DNA of 64,000 bases, taken from assembly GCA_016741995.1 (NCBI GenBank), contig JACVCO010000011.1, positions 1-64,000 of the forward strand, in the 5' to 3' direction. Of the stretch, positions 17,084-25,195 are shown in pieces. The translations under genes were made by a program, and so were the position numbers. The DNA is from Hydrogenophaga sp. Its GTDB lineage: Bacteria; Pseudomonadota; Gammaproteobacteria; Burkholderiales; Burkholderiaceae_C. The notes below the pieces were generated by a model. It saw nothing but the letters and a program-made list of their open reading frames with translations. It did not search any database and was not told the DNA's origin. Within the stretch, counting starts at the first letter, position 1. Every line of letters begins with the position of its first letter.

Positions 17084-18321
17084 GCCAGCGGATTCCCCTG
17101 TTGCCGGGCGCCGTCGGCACCCACGGCCAGCCGGCGACGCTGGGCGTGATGGGCGGTGGCCAGCTCGGCCGCATGTTCGTGCAGGCCGCGCAGGCCATGG
17201 GCTACTTCACGGCCGTGCTCGACCCGGACGCCGACAGCCCCGCCGGCCTGGTGAGCCACCACCACATCCGCACCGCCTACGACGACCCGGCCGGCCTGGC
17301 CGAGCTCGCGCGATTGAGCGACGCGATCACCACCGAGTTCGAGAACGTGCCCGCGCAGGCGCTGGCCACCCTGGCCGCGCAGCGCCCGGTGGCGCCCGCC
17401 GCGGCCTGCGTCGCCATCGCGCAGGACCGGCTGCAGGAGAAAACCCACTTCGCGCGCAGCGGGGCCGGCGGCGGCGTGCTGCCTGCGCCGCACGCGGCCA
17501 TCGAGACCCCCGAACAGCTCGCGGCGGTGCCCGCCGATCTGCTGCCCGGCATCCTCAAGACCGCCCGCATGGGCTACGACGGCAAGGGCCAGGTGCGCGT
17601 GAAGACGCGCGCCGAGCTCGCCGCCGCGTGGGAACAACTGGGCCGCGTGGCCTGTGTGCTCGAAAAGCTCATGCCGCTGCGTGCCGAGTGCTCGGTGATC
17701 GTGGCGCGCGGTGCCAATGGCACCAGCGTGTGCTTCCCGGTGCAGAAGAACACCCACCGCGACGGCATCCTCGCCATCACCGAGGTGCACGAGGGCGCGA
17801 TCGATCCCGCGCTCGCGCAGCGCGCGCAGGCCGCCACCGTGGCCATCGCGCAGCAGATCGGTTACGTGGGCGTGCTGTGCGTCGAGTACTTCATCGTCGA
17901 CGACGGCCGCGGCGGCCTGGACCTCGTGGTCAACGAGATGGCGCCGCGCCCGCACAACAGCGGCCACTACACGCAGAACGCGTGCGATGTGTCCCAGTTC
18001 GAGGCACAGGTGCGCGCGCTGGCCGGCCTGCCGCTGCGCACGCCGGTGCAGCACAGCCCGGCCATCATGATCAACCTGCTGGGCGACCTGTGGTTCGCGC
18101 CGAACGGCGTGCGCGCGCGGCCCAGCGCCGACGCCGTGAGCCCGCCCTGGGCCGAGGTGCTGGCGCTGCCCGGCACGCACCTGCACCTGTACGGCAAGCG
18201 CAGCGCACGCGCGGGCCGCAAGATGGGCCACCTCAACGTCACCGGGGCCAGCGTGGCCGCGGTGCGCGATACGGCCGCGCGGGCACTGGCCCTGCTCGGT
18301 CTGCCCGGCCTCGACGCCTGA
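17080..18321 (+). CDS. purK: N5-carboxyaminoimidazole ribonucleotide synthase
   Basis: A 413-residue ATP-grasp enzyme that carboxylates AIR with ATP and bicarbonate to N5-CAIR. N-terminal [17 protein letters not shown], central ATP-grasp with [14 protein letters not shown] and [18 protein letters not shown], and the metal/substrate segment [15 protein letters not shown]. It is coupled to purE by a 4-nt overlap and followed 7 nt later by the tsaC gene, forming a three-gene operon. Confidence 0.96.
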   Translation: MSQRIPLLPGAVGTHGQPATLGVMGGGQLGRMFVQAAQAMGYFTAVLDPDADSPAGLVSHHHIRTAYDDPAGLAELARLSDAITTEFENVPAQALATLAAQRPVAPAAACVAIAQDRLQEKTHFARSGAGGGVLPAPHAAIETPEQLAAVPADLLPGILKTARMGYDGKGQVRVKTRAELAAAWEQLGRVACVLEKLMPLRAECSVIVARGANGTSVCFPVQKNTHRDGILAITEVHEGAIDPALAQRAQAATVAIAQQIGYVGVLCVEYFIVDDGRGGLDLVVNEMAPRPHNSGHYTQNACDVSQFEAQVRALAGLPLRTPVQHSPAIMINLLGDLWFAPNGVRARPSADAVSPPWAEVLALPGTHLHLYGKRSARAGRKMGHLNVTGASVAAVRDTAARALALLGLPGLDA

Positions 18322-18328
18322 AGCCACC

Positions 18329-19333
18329 ATGCCGCCGCTGCTGCTCGGCGCCCGGGACGCGACCGCCATCGACCGGGCGGCGCAGCGCCTGGCGCAGGGC
18401 GGCCTGGTGGGCCTGCCCACCGAAACCGTCTATGGCCTCGCGGCCGACGCCGAGAACGCCACCGCCGTGCAGGGCATCTTCGCGGCCAAGGGCCGGCCGG
18501 CCGACCACCCGCTGATCGTTCACGTGGCGCCCGACGCGCCGCGCGCTGCGGTCGACGCCTTCGCGAGCGCGGTGCCGCCGTTCGCCGAGCGCCTCATCGC
18601 GGCCTTCTGGCCCGGCCCGCTCACGCTCATCCTGCCGCGCCGGGCCGACGTGGCCGCCGTGGCCGCGGGCGGGCAGAACTCGGTGGGCCTGCGCTGCCCC
18701 GCACACCCGGCGGCGCAGGCGGTGCTGCGCGCGGCGGCGGGGCTGGGCGTGCGCGGCGTGGCCGCCCCCAGCGCCAACCGCTTCGGCCGCGTGAGCCCCA
18801 CCACGGCCGCGCACGTGGCCGAGGAATTCGCCGATCTCGGCGAGGACGCGCTGCTCATCCTCGACGGCGGCGCCTGCGATGTCGGCATCGAATCCACCAT
18901 CGTCGATTGCACGCGCGGCCACCCGGTGCTGCTGCGCCCGGGCGTGCTCACGCCCGCGCAGCTCGAGGCCGCGGCCGGCGAGCCGCTGCGCGCGCGCGAC
19001 GAGGCCGCGCCGCGCGCCTCGGGCACGCTGGAGTCGCACTACGCCCCACGCGCAAAGGTGCGCTTGATGGATGCGAAGCAGCTGCGCGCCGCGTTCCAGG
19101 TGCTGGGCGACGACGCGAAACACATCGCGCTGTACTCGCGCACCGCGATCGAGGCCGCGCGCGGCACGCCCAAACGCCGCATGCCCGAGGACGCGGCCGC
19201 CGCCGCGCAGGAACTGTTCGCCGTGCTGCGCGAACTCGACGCCACCGGCGTGCGCCTGATCTGGGTGGAAACACCGCCCACCGGCCCGGAGTGGGACGGC
19301 GTGCGCGACCGGCTCAACCGCGCGGCCGCTTGA
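18329..19333 (+). CDS. tsaC: threonylcarbamoyl-AMP synthase, long Sua5-type
   Basis: A 334-residue Sua5/YrdC/YwlC protein that makes threonylcarbamoyl-AMP for the t6A modification at position 37 of ANN-decoding tRNAs. The YrdC domain spans about 10-200 (GGLVGLPTETVYGLAADA, KGRPADHPLIVHV, SVGLRCPAHPAAQAV, PSANRFGRVSPTTAAHV). A C-terminal Sua5 domain of about 130 residues follows, absent from the short TsaC of E. coli. The partner gene tsaB lies 1.7 kb downstream on the same strand. It is co-transcribed with purE-purK. Confidence 0.93.
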   Translation: MPPLLLGARDATAIDRAAQRLAQGGLVGLPTETVYGLAADAENATAVQGIFAAKGRPADHPLIVHVAPDAPRAAVDAFASAVPPFAERLIAAFWPGPLTLILPRRADVAAVAAGGQNSVGLRCPAHPAAQAVLRAAAGLGVRGVAAPSANRFGRVSPTTAAHVAEEFADLGEDALLILDGGACDVGIESTIVDCTRGHPVLLRPGVLTPAQLEAAAGEPLRARDEAAPRASGTLESHYAPRAKVRLMDAKQLRAAFQVLGDDAKHIALYSRTAIEAARGTPKRRMPEDAAAAAQELFAVLRELDATGVRLIWVETPPTGPEWDGVRDRLNRAAA

Positions 19334-19420
19334 AGGAACACCGACTTCCGAGGTGAACGAGACGCGGCGACGCGCAACCCGCGCGCACCGCGGAACCGGC
19401 TGTGCCGGGCCGCAGGTGCG

Positions 19421-19489
19421 GTCCCCCCTCGAAGCGCCGCAGGCGCGCCACGGAGGGGGGAAGCCGCGCAGCGGCGCAGGGGGGAGTCG
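19421..19489. repeat. GC-rich intergenic hairpin element (probable dispersed repeat)
   Basis: Lies between the convergent tsaC and dacB genes. CCCCCCTC (19421-19428) pairs with GAGGGGGG (19451-19458), with an internal CGCC-GCA-GGCG hairpin. Then comes GCCGCGCAGCGGC and a second G-run, AGGGGGGAG. Elements of this form are common between genes in Comamonadaceae (from memory). It may also terminate both genes. Upstream, 19334-19420 holds nothing recognisable. Confidence 0.5.
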
Positions 19490-20965
19490 TCAGTCCGTCA
19501 GGCGCGCGGTCCACTCGACCAGCGCCTCGAGCGCGGGCCGCGCGGCGCCCGCGTCGGGGTGGTTCACGAAGGCCACCACCACATAACGCACGCCGTTGGC
19601 GGCATTCACGTAGCCCGCCACGCCCGTCACGTCGCGCAGCGTGCCGGTCTTGAGCCAGGCGTTGCCATAGACCGGGCTGCGCGGATCGCTCGCGTAGCGC
19701 CGGGCGGTGCCGTTCATGCCCGCCACCGCGAGCGAGCCGACAAAAGCCTCGGCACGCGGGTGGCGCGCGGCGTGGCGCAGCAGCAGCGCCAGCGCTTCGG
19801 GCGTGATGCGCTCGTCGCGCGACAGGCCGGAACCGTTGTCGATCAGCGGCGCGGGCACCGCGGGGCCGAAGGTGCGTTTCCACCAGGCCTGCAGCACACC
19901 GCGCGCCTGCTCGAAGTTGCTCACCGGCCGCGGCAGGGGGCCGCTGCCAGCCAGTGGCGTGGCCTGGGGGGTGAGCTGGCCCAGCGTCAGGAAGATCTGC
20001 TGCGCCATCACGTTGTTGCTCCACTGGTTCACGTCGATCAGGATCTCCGACAGCGGCAGCGACGTGGCCTCGAACAGCAGTGTGGCATCGGCGGGCACCA
20101 GACCGTCGCGCACACGACCCGTGAGCAGGCCGCCGGTGCTGCGCCACAGGCCTTCGAGCGCGCGCGGCGCGTAGTTGGGCGGGTCCTGGTAGGCCACGGG
20201 CCACTGGCCTTCGCCACAACGCGCGGGGTAGCGGCCTTCGAAATAGATGCGCGCCGGGTCATCGAACCGGGCGCGCAGCGCGCCGCGCCAGTCGCCGCAG
20301 GGGCCGTTGGCCAGCGGCACGGTGGTGGCGATCTGCATGCCCGCCATCGGCGGCTCGCTGAGCACACGCGCCACGCCGGCGGCGGCGTCGGGCACGAACT
20401 TCAGGATCACCGACTTGAAGTTCACCAGCAGCGCGTCGGGCGCGGCGTTGTAGGGGCGCAGGGGTTCGCCGTCGAAGGCGCCCGGGTCGCTGGCCGGCAG
20501 GTCGAAAGCGCTGTGGTCGAGCACCAGGTCGCCCAGGACCACCTGCGCGCCCTGGTCGTGCAGGGCGTAGAAGGTATCCTGGATGCGCTCGAGCACGAAC
20601 TTCGGGTCGCCCCCGCCGCGCACGTAGAGGTTGCCGCGCAAGGCCCCGCCTTCGATGACGCCGTCGGTGTAGAAGCGGGTGCGCCAGGTGTGCTCGGGGC
20701 CGAGCAGATCGATCGCGGCGTAGCTGGTGACCAGCTTCATCACCGACGCCGGGTTCACCGGCGCGCCCGACTGGTGGCGCACGCGCGCCTCGGCCAAATC
20801 CAGCGGCACCACCACGGCCGAGAGCGCGCTCGCCGGCACCTGCGCGCGCTGCAGCGCGGCCAGCACCGGCGCGGGCAGGCCCTCGCGCGAAGGGCCCTGG
20901 GCGCAGGCGGGCAAGGACAGGGCACCAAGCAGGCCCAACGCGACAGAAAGCAGGCGGCGACGCAT
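19490..20965 (-). CDS. dacB: D-alanyl-D-alanine carboxypeptidase/endopeptidase (PBP4)
   Basis: A 491-residue low-molecular-weight class C penicillin-binding protein that trims or cleaves peptidoglycan cross-links in the periplasm. The signal ends near LPACAQG. Catalytic motifs are in order: SxxK in PASVMKLV, SxN in WSNNVMAQQ, and KTG in AWLKTGTLRDVTG. A large insert between SxxK and SxN is typical of PBP4. The ATG at 20965 starts the signal peptide; its -10 box (GATAAT on the minus strand, 20981-20976) lies 10 nt upstream, so the mRNA is leaderless or nearly so. Divergent from tsaB. Confidence 0.93.
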   Translation of the reverse strand: MRRRLLSVALGLLGALSLPACAQGPSREGLPAPVLAALQRAQVPASALSAVVVPLDLAEARVRHQSGAPVNPASVMKLVTSYAAIDLLGPEHTWRTRFYTDGVIEGGALRGNLYVRGGGDPKFVLERIQDTFYALHDQGAQVVLGDLVLDHSAFDLPASDPGAFDGEPLRPYNAAPDALLVNFKSVILKFVPDAAAGVARVLSEPPMAGMQIATTVPLANGPCGDWRGALRARFDDPARIYFEGRYPARCGEGQWPVAYQDPPNYAPRALEGLWRSTGGLLTGRVRDGLVPADATLLFEATSLPLSEILIDVNQWSNNVMAQQIFLTLGQLTPQATPLAGSGPLPRPVSNFEQARGVLQAWWKRTFGPAVPAPLIDNGSGLSRDERITPEALALLLRHAARHPRAEAFVGSLAVAGMNGTARRYASDPRSPVYGNAWLKTGTLRDVTGVAGYVNAANGVRYVVVAFVNHPDAGAARPALEALVEWTARLTD

Positions 20966-20974
20966 CACGCCCCG

Positions 20975-20995
20975 GATTATCGGCCGGGGATAATC
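20975..20995. promoter_or_regulatory. back-to-back -10 boxes forming a dyad, dacB/tsaB
   Basis: GATTATC (20975-20981) and GATAATC (20989-20995) form a perfect inverted repeat with a 7-nt spacer. Each arm contains GATAAT pointing outward: 10 nt before dacB on the minus strand, and 6 nt before tsaB (start 21001) on the plus strand. Transcripts would begin at or near the start codons. Confidence 0.55.
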
Positions 20996-21000
20996 GCGCG

Positions 21001-21750
21001 ATGCCCGCACCCGCCCGTTTCCTGGCCATCGAGACCAGCACCGACACGCTGTCGCTGGCGCTGGGCGAGTCCGGCACGGCGTTGCAACGCCACCGCGGCC
21101 CTGGCGGGGCACAGGCCTCGACCACCCTGTTGCCCCAGGTGCAGGCCCTGCTCGACGCCGCCGGCTGGCGCCTGACCGATCTCGACGCCATCGCCTTCGG
21201 CCGCGGCCCGGGCTCGTTCACCGGCCTGCGCACCGCCTGCGCCGTGGCGCAAGGCCTGGCCTATGGCACGCGCAGCGCGCGCCACCCGCAAGGGCTGCCG
21301 CTGCTGCCGCTGGACACGTTGCTGGCGCTGGCCGAACAGGCGCGCACCGACCACGGGGCAGACGGCCGCCCGACACCACGCCACATCGCCGCCCTGCTCG
21401 ACGCCCGCATGGACGAGCTCTATGTGGCCGCCTACGCCCTGCACCCCGACGGCCTGCGCGAGGCCGCCCCGCCGCGCCTGTGCGCCCCGGCCGACCTGGC
21501 GGGCTGGCTCGACGACCAGGGCCTGGGCCGCGACACCCTGCTCGCGGGCAACGCCTTCGGCGTCTACCCGCAGGCCTTCGACGCCCTGCCCCACGAACGC
21601 CGCACCGCCCTGCCCACGGCCGACGCCCTGCTGCGGCTGGCGCCCGCCCTGCTGGCCGCCGGCCATGCGGTGGCCGCGCGCGACGCCCTGCCGCTGTACG
21701 TGCGCAACAAGGTGGCCCGCACCACCGCCGAACGCGAGGCACGGCCATGA
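21001..21750 (+). CDS. tsaB: tRNA t6A modification protein TsaB
   Basis: A 249-residue ASKHA-fold protein starting FLAIETSTDTLSLALGE, with the conserved GRGPGSFTGLRTACAVAQGLAYG and LLDARMDELYVA. TsaB is a scaffold of the TsaBDE complex that transfers the threonylcarbamoyl group to tRNA. It overlaps rimI by 4 nt, the frequent tsaB-rimI arrangement. Its GATAAT -10 box ends 6 nt before the ATG, so it is probably translated from a leaderless mRNA. Confidence 0.94.
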   Translation: MPAPARFLAIETSTDTLSLALGESGTALQRHRGPGGAQASTTLLPQVQALLDAAGWRLTDLDAIAFGRGPGSFTGLRTACAVAQGLAYGTRSARHPQGLPLLPLDTLLALAEQARTDHGADGRPTPRHIAALLDARMDELYVAAYALHPDGLREAAPPRLCAPADLAGWLDDQGLGRDTLLAGNAFGVYPQAFDALPHERRTALPTADALLRLAPALLAAGHAVAARDALPLYVRNKVARTTAEREARP

Positions 21751-22373
21751 ACGGCGGCACGCAGGGGGTGCTGCCCGACTGGACCCGGGGCCTGTGGCCG
21801 GCGCCTACCGAAGCGCTGCCGGCCCCGGCGGGCGCGACGGATCGCCCGATCGCCTTCGAGCCCATGACGGAGAACGATCTCGATGCCGTGCATGCGGTGG
21901 AAACCAGCGCCTACGGCCACCCGTGGTCGCGCAGGCATTTCCGCGATTCGCTGCAGGCCGGTCACCCGGCGGTGATGCTGCTCGGCCAGGCCCTGCCCGG
22001 CGAGCAACCGCTGCCCGCGCGCGCCGACGGCCGCTGGCTCATGGGCTACCTGGTTGCCATGGCCGGGGTGGACGAGGTGCACCTGCTCAACATCACGGTG
22101 GCGCCCGCGCACCAGCGCCAGGGCTGGGCGCGCTTCATGCTCGACGCGCTGGCGCTCTGGTCGCGCGGCCAGGGCGCACACGCGCTGTGGCTGGAGGTGC
22201 GTGAAAGCAATGCGCCCGCGCGGCGCCTGTACGAGCGCCATGGCTTCGAGGCCGTGGGCCTGCGCCGCGGCTACTACCCGTTGTCGGCCCTGCAGCGTGA
22301 GGACGCCGTCGTGATGAGCCTGCGCCTGGACGCGGAGCACCCTGCGGCGCACGACATGGAGCCCGCCCGATGA
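21747..22373 (+). CDS. rimI: ribosomal-protein-alanine N-acetyltransferase
   Basis: A 208-residue GNAT acetyltransferase. The RimI core covers about residues 35-190: PMTENDLDAVHAVETSAYGHPWSR, the acetyl-CoA loop VAPAHQRQGWARFMLDAL, and LEVRESNAPARRLYERHGFE. It acetylates the N-terminus of ribosomal protein S18 in the family type. An extra N-terminal Pro-rich leader of about 30 residues precedes the domain. The start is the ATG overlapping the tsaB stop (ATGA), and its own stop overlaps the next gene in the same way. Confidence 0.92.
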   Translation: MNGGTQGVLPDWTRGLWPAPTEALPAPAGATDRPIAFEPMTENDLDAVHAVETSAYGHPWSRRHFRDSLQAGHPAVMLLGQALPGEQPLPARADGRWLMGYLVAMAGVDEVHLLNITVAPAHQRQGWARFMLDALALWSRGQGAHALWLEVRESNAPARRLYERHGFEAVGLRRGYYPLSALQREDAVVMSLRLDAEHPAAHDMEPAR

Positions 22374-23209
22374 GCGCCGACGACGACACCTGGGTGCACG
22401 GGCTCGACGCACGCCAGCGCGCGATGCTGGCCGAGATGGGCGTGAAGGTGTGGGCCCCCAAGGCCGCGCCCGTCGGCGCCGATGCCCCAGCGCCGGCCCA
22501 GGCGCCTGCGCGCGCCCCCGCACCGCCCACCCCATCGGCCACCGAGCCGGCCGCGCCCCCGGCGCGCCCGCGCCCGCCCACGGCATCGTCCCCCGCCCCT
22601 GTGCCGGCCGAGGCCGCTGCCCGCCCACACACGTCACGCGCCGACGTGGCCGCCATGGACTGGCCCGCGCTGCGCGAGGCCGTGGCGCAGTGCCGCGCCT
22701 GCGGCCTGTGCCAGTCGCGCCGCAACACCGTCTTCGGCGTGGGCGACACGCAGGCCGACTGGATGATCGTGGGCGAGGCCCCGGGTGAGAACGAGGACCG
22801 CCAGGGCGAGCCCTTCGTGGGCGCGGCCGGCCAGTTGCTCGACGCCATGCTGCGCGCCTGCGGCCGCGCGCGCACCAGCGAGGAAACCGCGCGCGGCGTG
22901 TACATCGCCAACGTGCTCAAGTGCCGCCCGCCCGCCAACCGCAACCCCGCGCCCGAGGAAGTGCAGCAGTGCGAGCCCTTCCTCGCGCGCCAAGTGGCGC
23001 TGGTGCAGCCCAGGCTCATCATCGCCATGGGCCGTTTCGCGGTGCAGTCGCTGCTGCAGACCACCGAACCCATCGGGCGCCTGCGCGGGCGCGTGCACCG
23101 CTACGAAGGCGTGCCGGTGATCGTGACCTACCACCCGGCCTACCTGCTGCGCACCCCCGCCGACAAGGCCAAGGCCTGGGCCGACCTGTGCCTGGCGATG
23201 GACCAGTAA
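22370..23209 (+). CDS. uracil-DNA glycosylase, family 4 type
   Basis: A 279-residue protein whose C-terminal 190 residues match the iron-sulfur uracil-DNA glycosylases of families 4/5, which remove uracil from DNA. Seen: the cluster cysteines CRACGLC, motif A GEAPGENEDRQGEPFVG, VLKCRPPANRNP with another Cys, and the C-terminal VTYHPAYLLR. An N-terminal Pro/Ala-rich linker (about residues 30-80) is unusual in length but common in Burkholderiales. It overlaps rimI by 4 nt, as third gene of the tsaB-rimI-udg operon. Confidence 0.92.
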   Translation: MSADDDTWVHGLDARQRAMLAEMGVKVWAPKAAPVGADAPAPAQAPARAPAPPTPSATEPAAPPARPRPPTASSPAPVPAEAAARPHTSRADVAAMDWPALREAVAQCRACGLCQSRRNTVFGVGDTQADWMIVGEAPGENEDRQGEPFVGAAGQLLDAMLRACGRARTSEETARGVYIANVLKCRPPANRNPAPEEVQQCEPFLARQVALVQPRLIIAMGRFAVQSLLQTTEPIGRLRGRVHRYEGVPVIVTYHPAYLLRTPADKAKAWADLCLAMDQ

Positions 23210-23212
23210 GGC

Positions 23213-24127
23213 TCAGCGCTCGTCGGGCGTGGCCACCGGCGCGGCGCGGTCCTTCGTCGGCCACAGCACCGACGCGATGGCCAGCATGATCAGCAGCACG
23301 GCGGCCCAGTCCTGCCAGTGCAGCACCTCACCCAGCCACCACGCGCCGGTGAACACGCCCAGCACCGGAATCATCATCACGCTCAGCGTGGAGGCGATGG
23401 GTGGCAGGTCGCGCGCGAGGATGAGCCAGGCCACCTGGGCGAACGCGAACACGCCCAGCGCGTTGTAGACGATCGAGGCCCAGACCACCGGCGAGGGCAG
23501 CGCCTGCCAGCCGTCGCGCTCGAACAGCCAGGCCATGGCGCTCATCCACACGGTGGCGATCACCGTCATCCAGAACGAGAGCGTGAGCGTGGAATACGGC
23601 AGCGTGGTGCGCCGCATCATCTGCGTGCCCACCGCCCACATGGCCGCGGCCACCAGCATCATCACCACGCCCTGGGGCGCACCCGACAGGCGCACGAACT
23701 CGTGCCACAGCAGCAGCACCACGCCGAGCGCCGCCGCGCCCACACCGCCCCAGGCGCGCAGCGGCAGGCGCTGGTGGAACCAGATCGCGCCGACGATGGC
23801 CGAGAACACCGGCATGGTGTAGCCCAGGATGGCCGCGCGGCCGCTGGACAGCGTCTGCACCGCGAGCACCGCCAGCGTGTGCCAGAACAGGAAGTTGAAA
23901 ACCGTGAGCCAGGCCAGCGCGCCCCAGTGCTCGCGCGCCACGCGGAACGGCACACGGCGCCACACCAGCACCAGCGCCAGCACCGGCAGACCGATCCACA
24001 TGCTCAGCACGCGGAACGTGAGCGGCTGATAGCCCATGATGCCCACCTTCATGATGGGCCAGTTGATCCCCCAGACCAGGGTGAGCGCGACAAGCAGCAC
24101 CAGGTGCTGGCGGGACATCGAATGCAT
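23213..24127 (-). CDS. EamA/DMT-family transporter
   Basis: A 304-residue integral membrane protein with ten predicted helices in two EamA repeats (about 10-140 and 150-290), the drug/metabolite transporter fold of RhaT/YdcZ type. Typical segments are [11 protein letters not shown] and the second-repeat motif [23 protein letters not shown]. These proteins export or exchange small metabolites; the substrate cannot be predicted. Start 24127 is chosen; 24118 is equally possible. It ends 3 nt from the convergent glycosylase gene and is divergent from pyrF. Confidence 0.85.
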   Translation of the reverse strand: MHSMSRQHLVLLVALTLVWGINWPIMKVGIMGYQPLTFRVLSMWIGLPVLALVLVWRRVPFRVAREHWGALAWLTVFNFLFWHTLAVLAVQTLSSGRAAILGYTMPVFSAIVGAIWFHQRLPLRAWGGVGAAALGVVLLLWHEFVRLSGAPQGVVMMLVAAAMWAVGTQMMRRTTLPYSTLTLSFWMTVIATVWMSAMAWLFERDGWQALPSPVVWASIVYNALGVFAFAQVAWLILARDLPPIASTLSVMMIPVLGVFTGAWWLGEVLHWQDWAAVLLIMLAIASVLWPTKDRAAPVATPDER

Positions 24128-24188
24128 GGGCGCGGATGGTACGCGCGAAGCCCGGGGCGGCGGGTCGCGGGCGGCACAAACCCCCACC

Positions 24189-24194
24189 TAAAAT
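24189..24194 (+). promoter_or_regulatory. pyrF: -10 box of leaderless pyrF
   Basis: TAAAAT ending 8 nt before the pyrF ATG (24203). At this spacing transcription would start at or within a base or two of the start codon. Confidence 0.5.
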
Positions 24195-24202
24195 CCCGGC
24201 CC

Positions 24203-25045
24203 ATGACCTTCATCGACCAACTGCAGGCGGCCACGCGCGCCAACACCAGCCTGCTGTGCGTGGGCCTGGACCCGGACCCCACGAAGTTCCCCGACCACCT
24301 GAAGAACGACGCTTCGCGCATCTTCGATTTCTGCGCCGCCATCGTCGACGCCACCGCCGACCTCGCCTGCGCCTTCAAGCCGCAGATCGCCTACTTCGCG
24401 GCGCACCGCGCCGAAGACCAGCTCGAACGCCTCGTCGCGCACATCCACCGCAATGCGCCGGGCGTGCCGGTGATCCTGGACGCCAAGCGCGGCGACATCG
24501 GCAGCACCGCCGAGCAATACGCCATCGAGGCCTTCGAACGCTACGGCGCCGACGCGGTCACGCTCTCGCCCTTCATGGGCTTCGACTCGGTGCAGCCCTA
24601 CCTGAAACACCACGGCAAGGGCGCCTTCCTGCTGTGTCGCACCTCCAACCCCGGTGGCGACGATCTGCAGGCGCAGCGCCTGGCCTCCATCGAGGGCCAG
24701 CCCCTGCTCTACGAGCACGTGGCCCGCCTGGCGCAGGGCCCGTGGAACCTCAACGGCCAGCTCGGGCTCGTGGTGGGCGCCACCTACCCGGCCGAGATCG
24801 AGCGCGTGCGCGCACTTGCACCCACGCTGCCGCTGCTCATCCCCGGCGTGGGTGCCCAGGGCGGCGACGCCACCGCCACCGTGCGCGCGGGCCTGCGCAC
24901 GCAGGGCGACGCCATCACCGGCCTCGTGGCGGTGAATTCCTCGCGCGCCATCCTGTATGCCTCGCCGGGTGCCGACTTCGCCACTGCAGCGCGCGCCGCG
25001 GCCGATCGCACGCGTGTGGAATTGCACGCAGCGCGAAGCCACTGA
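24203..25045 (+). CDS. pyrF: orotidine 5'-phosphate decarboxylase
   Basis: A 280-residue OMP decarboxylase of the longer type 2 subfamily, making UMP in the last step of de novo pyrimidine synthesis. Seen: [22 protein letters not shown], the catalytic core [18 protein letters not shown] (Asp-Lys-Asp network), [14 protein letters not shown] and the phosphate site [11 protein letters not shown]. The ATG at 24203 follows a TAAAAT box by 8 nt and has no Shine-Dalgarno sequence, consistent with a leaderless mRNA. Divergent from the DMT transporter gene. Confidence 0.95.
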   Translation: MTFIDQLQAATRANTSLLCVGLDPDPTKFPDHLKNDASRIFDFCAAIVDATADLACAFKPQIAYFAAHRAEDQLERLVAHIHRNAPGVPVILDAKRGDIGSTAEQYAIEAFERYGADAVTLSPFMGFDSVQPYLKHHGKGAFLLCRTSNPGGDDLQAQRLASIEGQPLLYEHVARLAQGPWNLNGQLGLVVGATYPAEIERVRALAPTLPLLIPGVGAQGGDATATVRAGLRTQGDAITGLVAVNSSRAILYASPGADFATAARAAADRTRVELHAARSH

Positions 25046-25195
25046 ACGACCGGCGGTTTTTTCATTACCCCCCAGCGGTATGCCGTCCGGCGGCTGCGGT
25101 GGCGCCGCGACAGCGCTCTGTAACGACAAGCAACCTGCCATCCCGGCCGCCCCCGGCCTGCCTAGACTCGCCCCCGATCAAACAGGAGGACGGTC

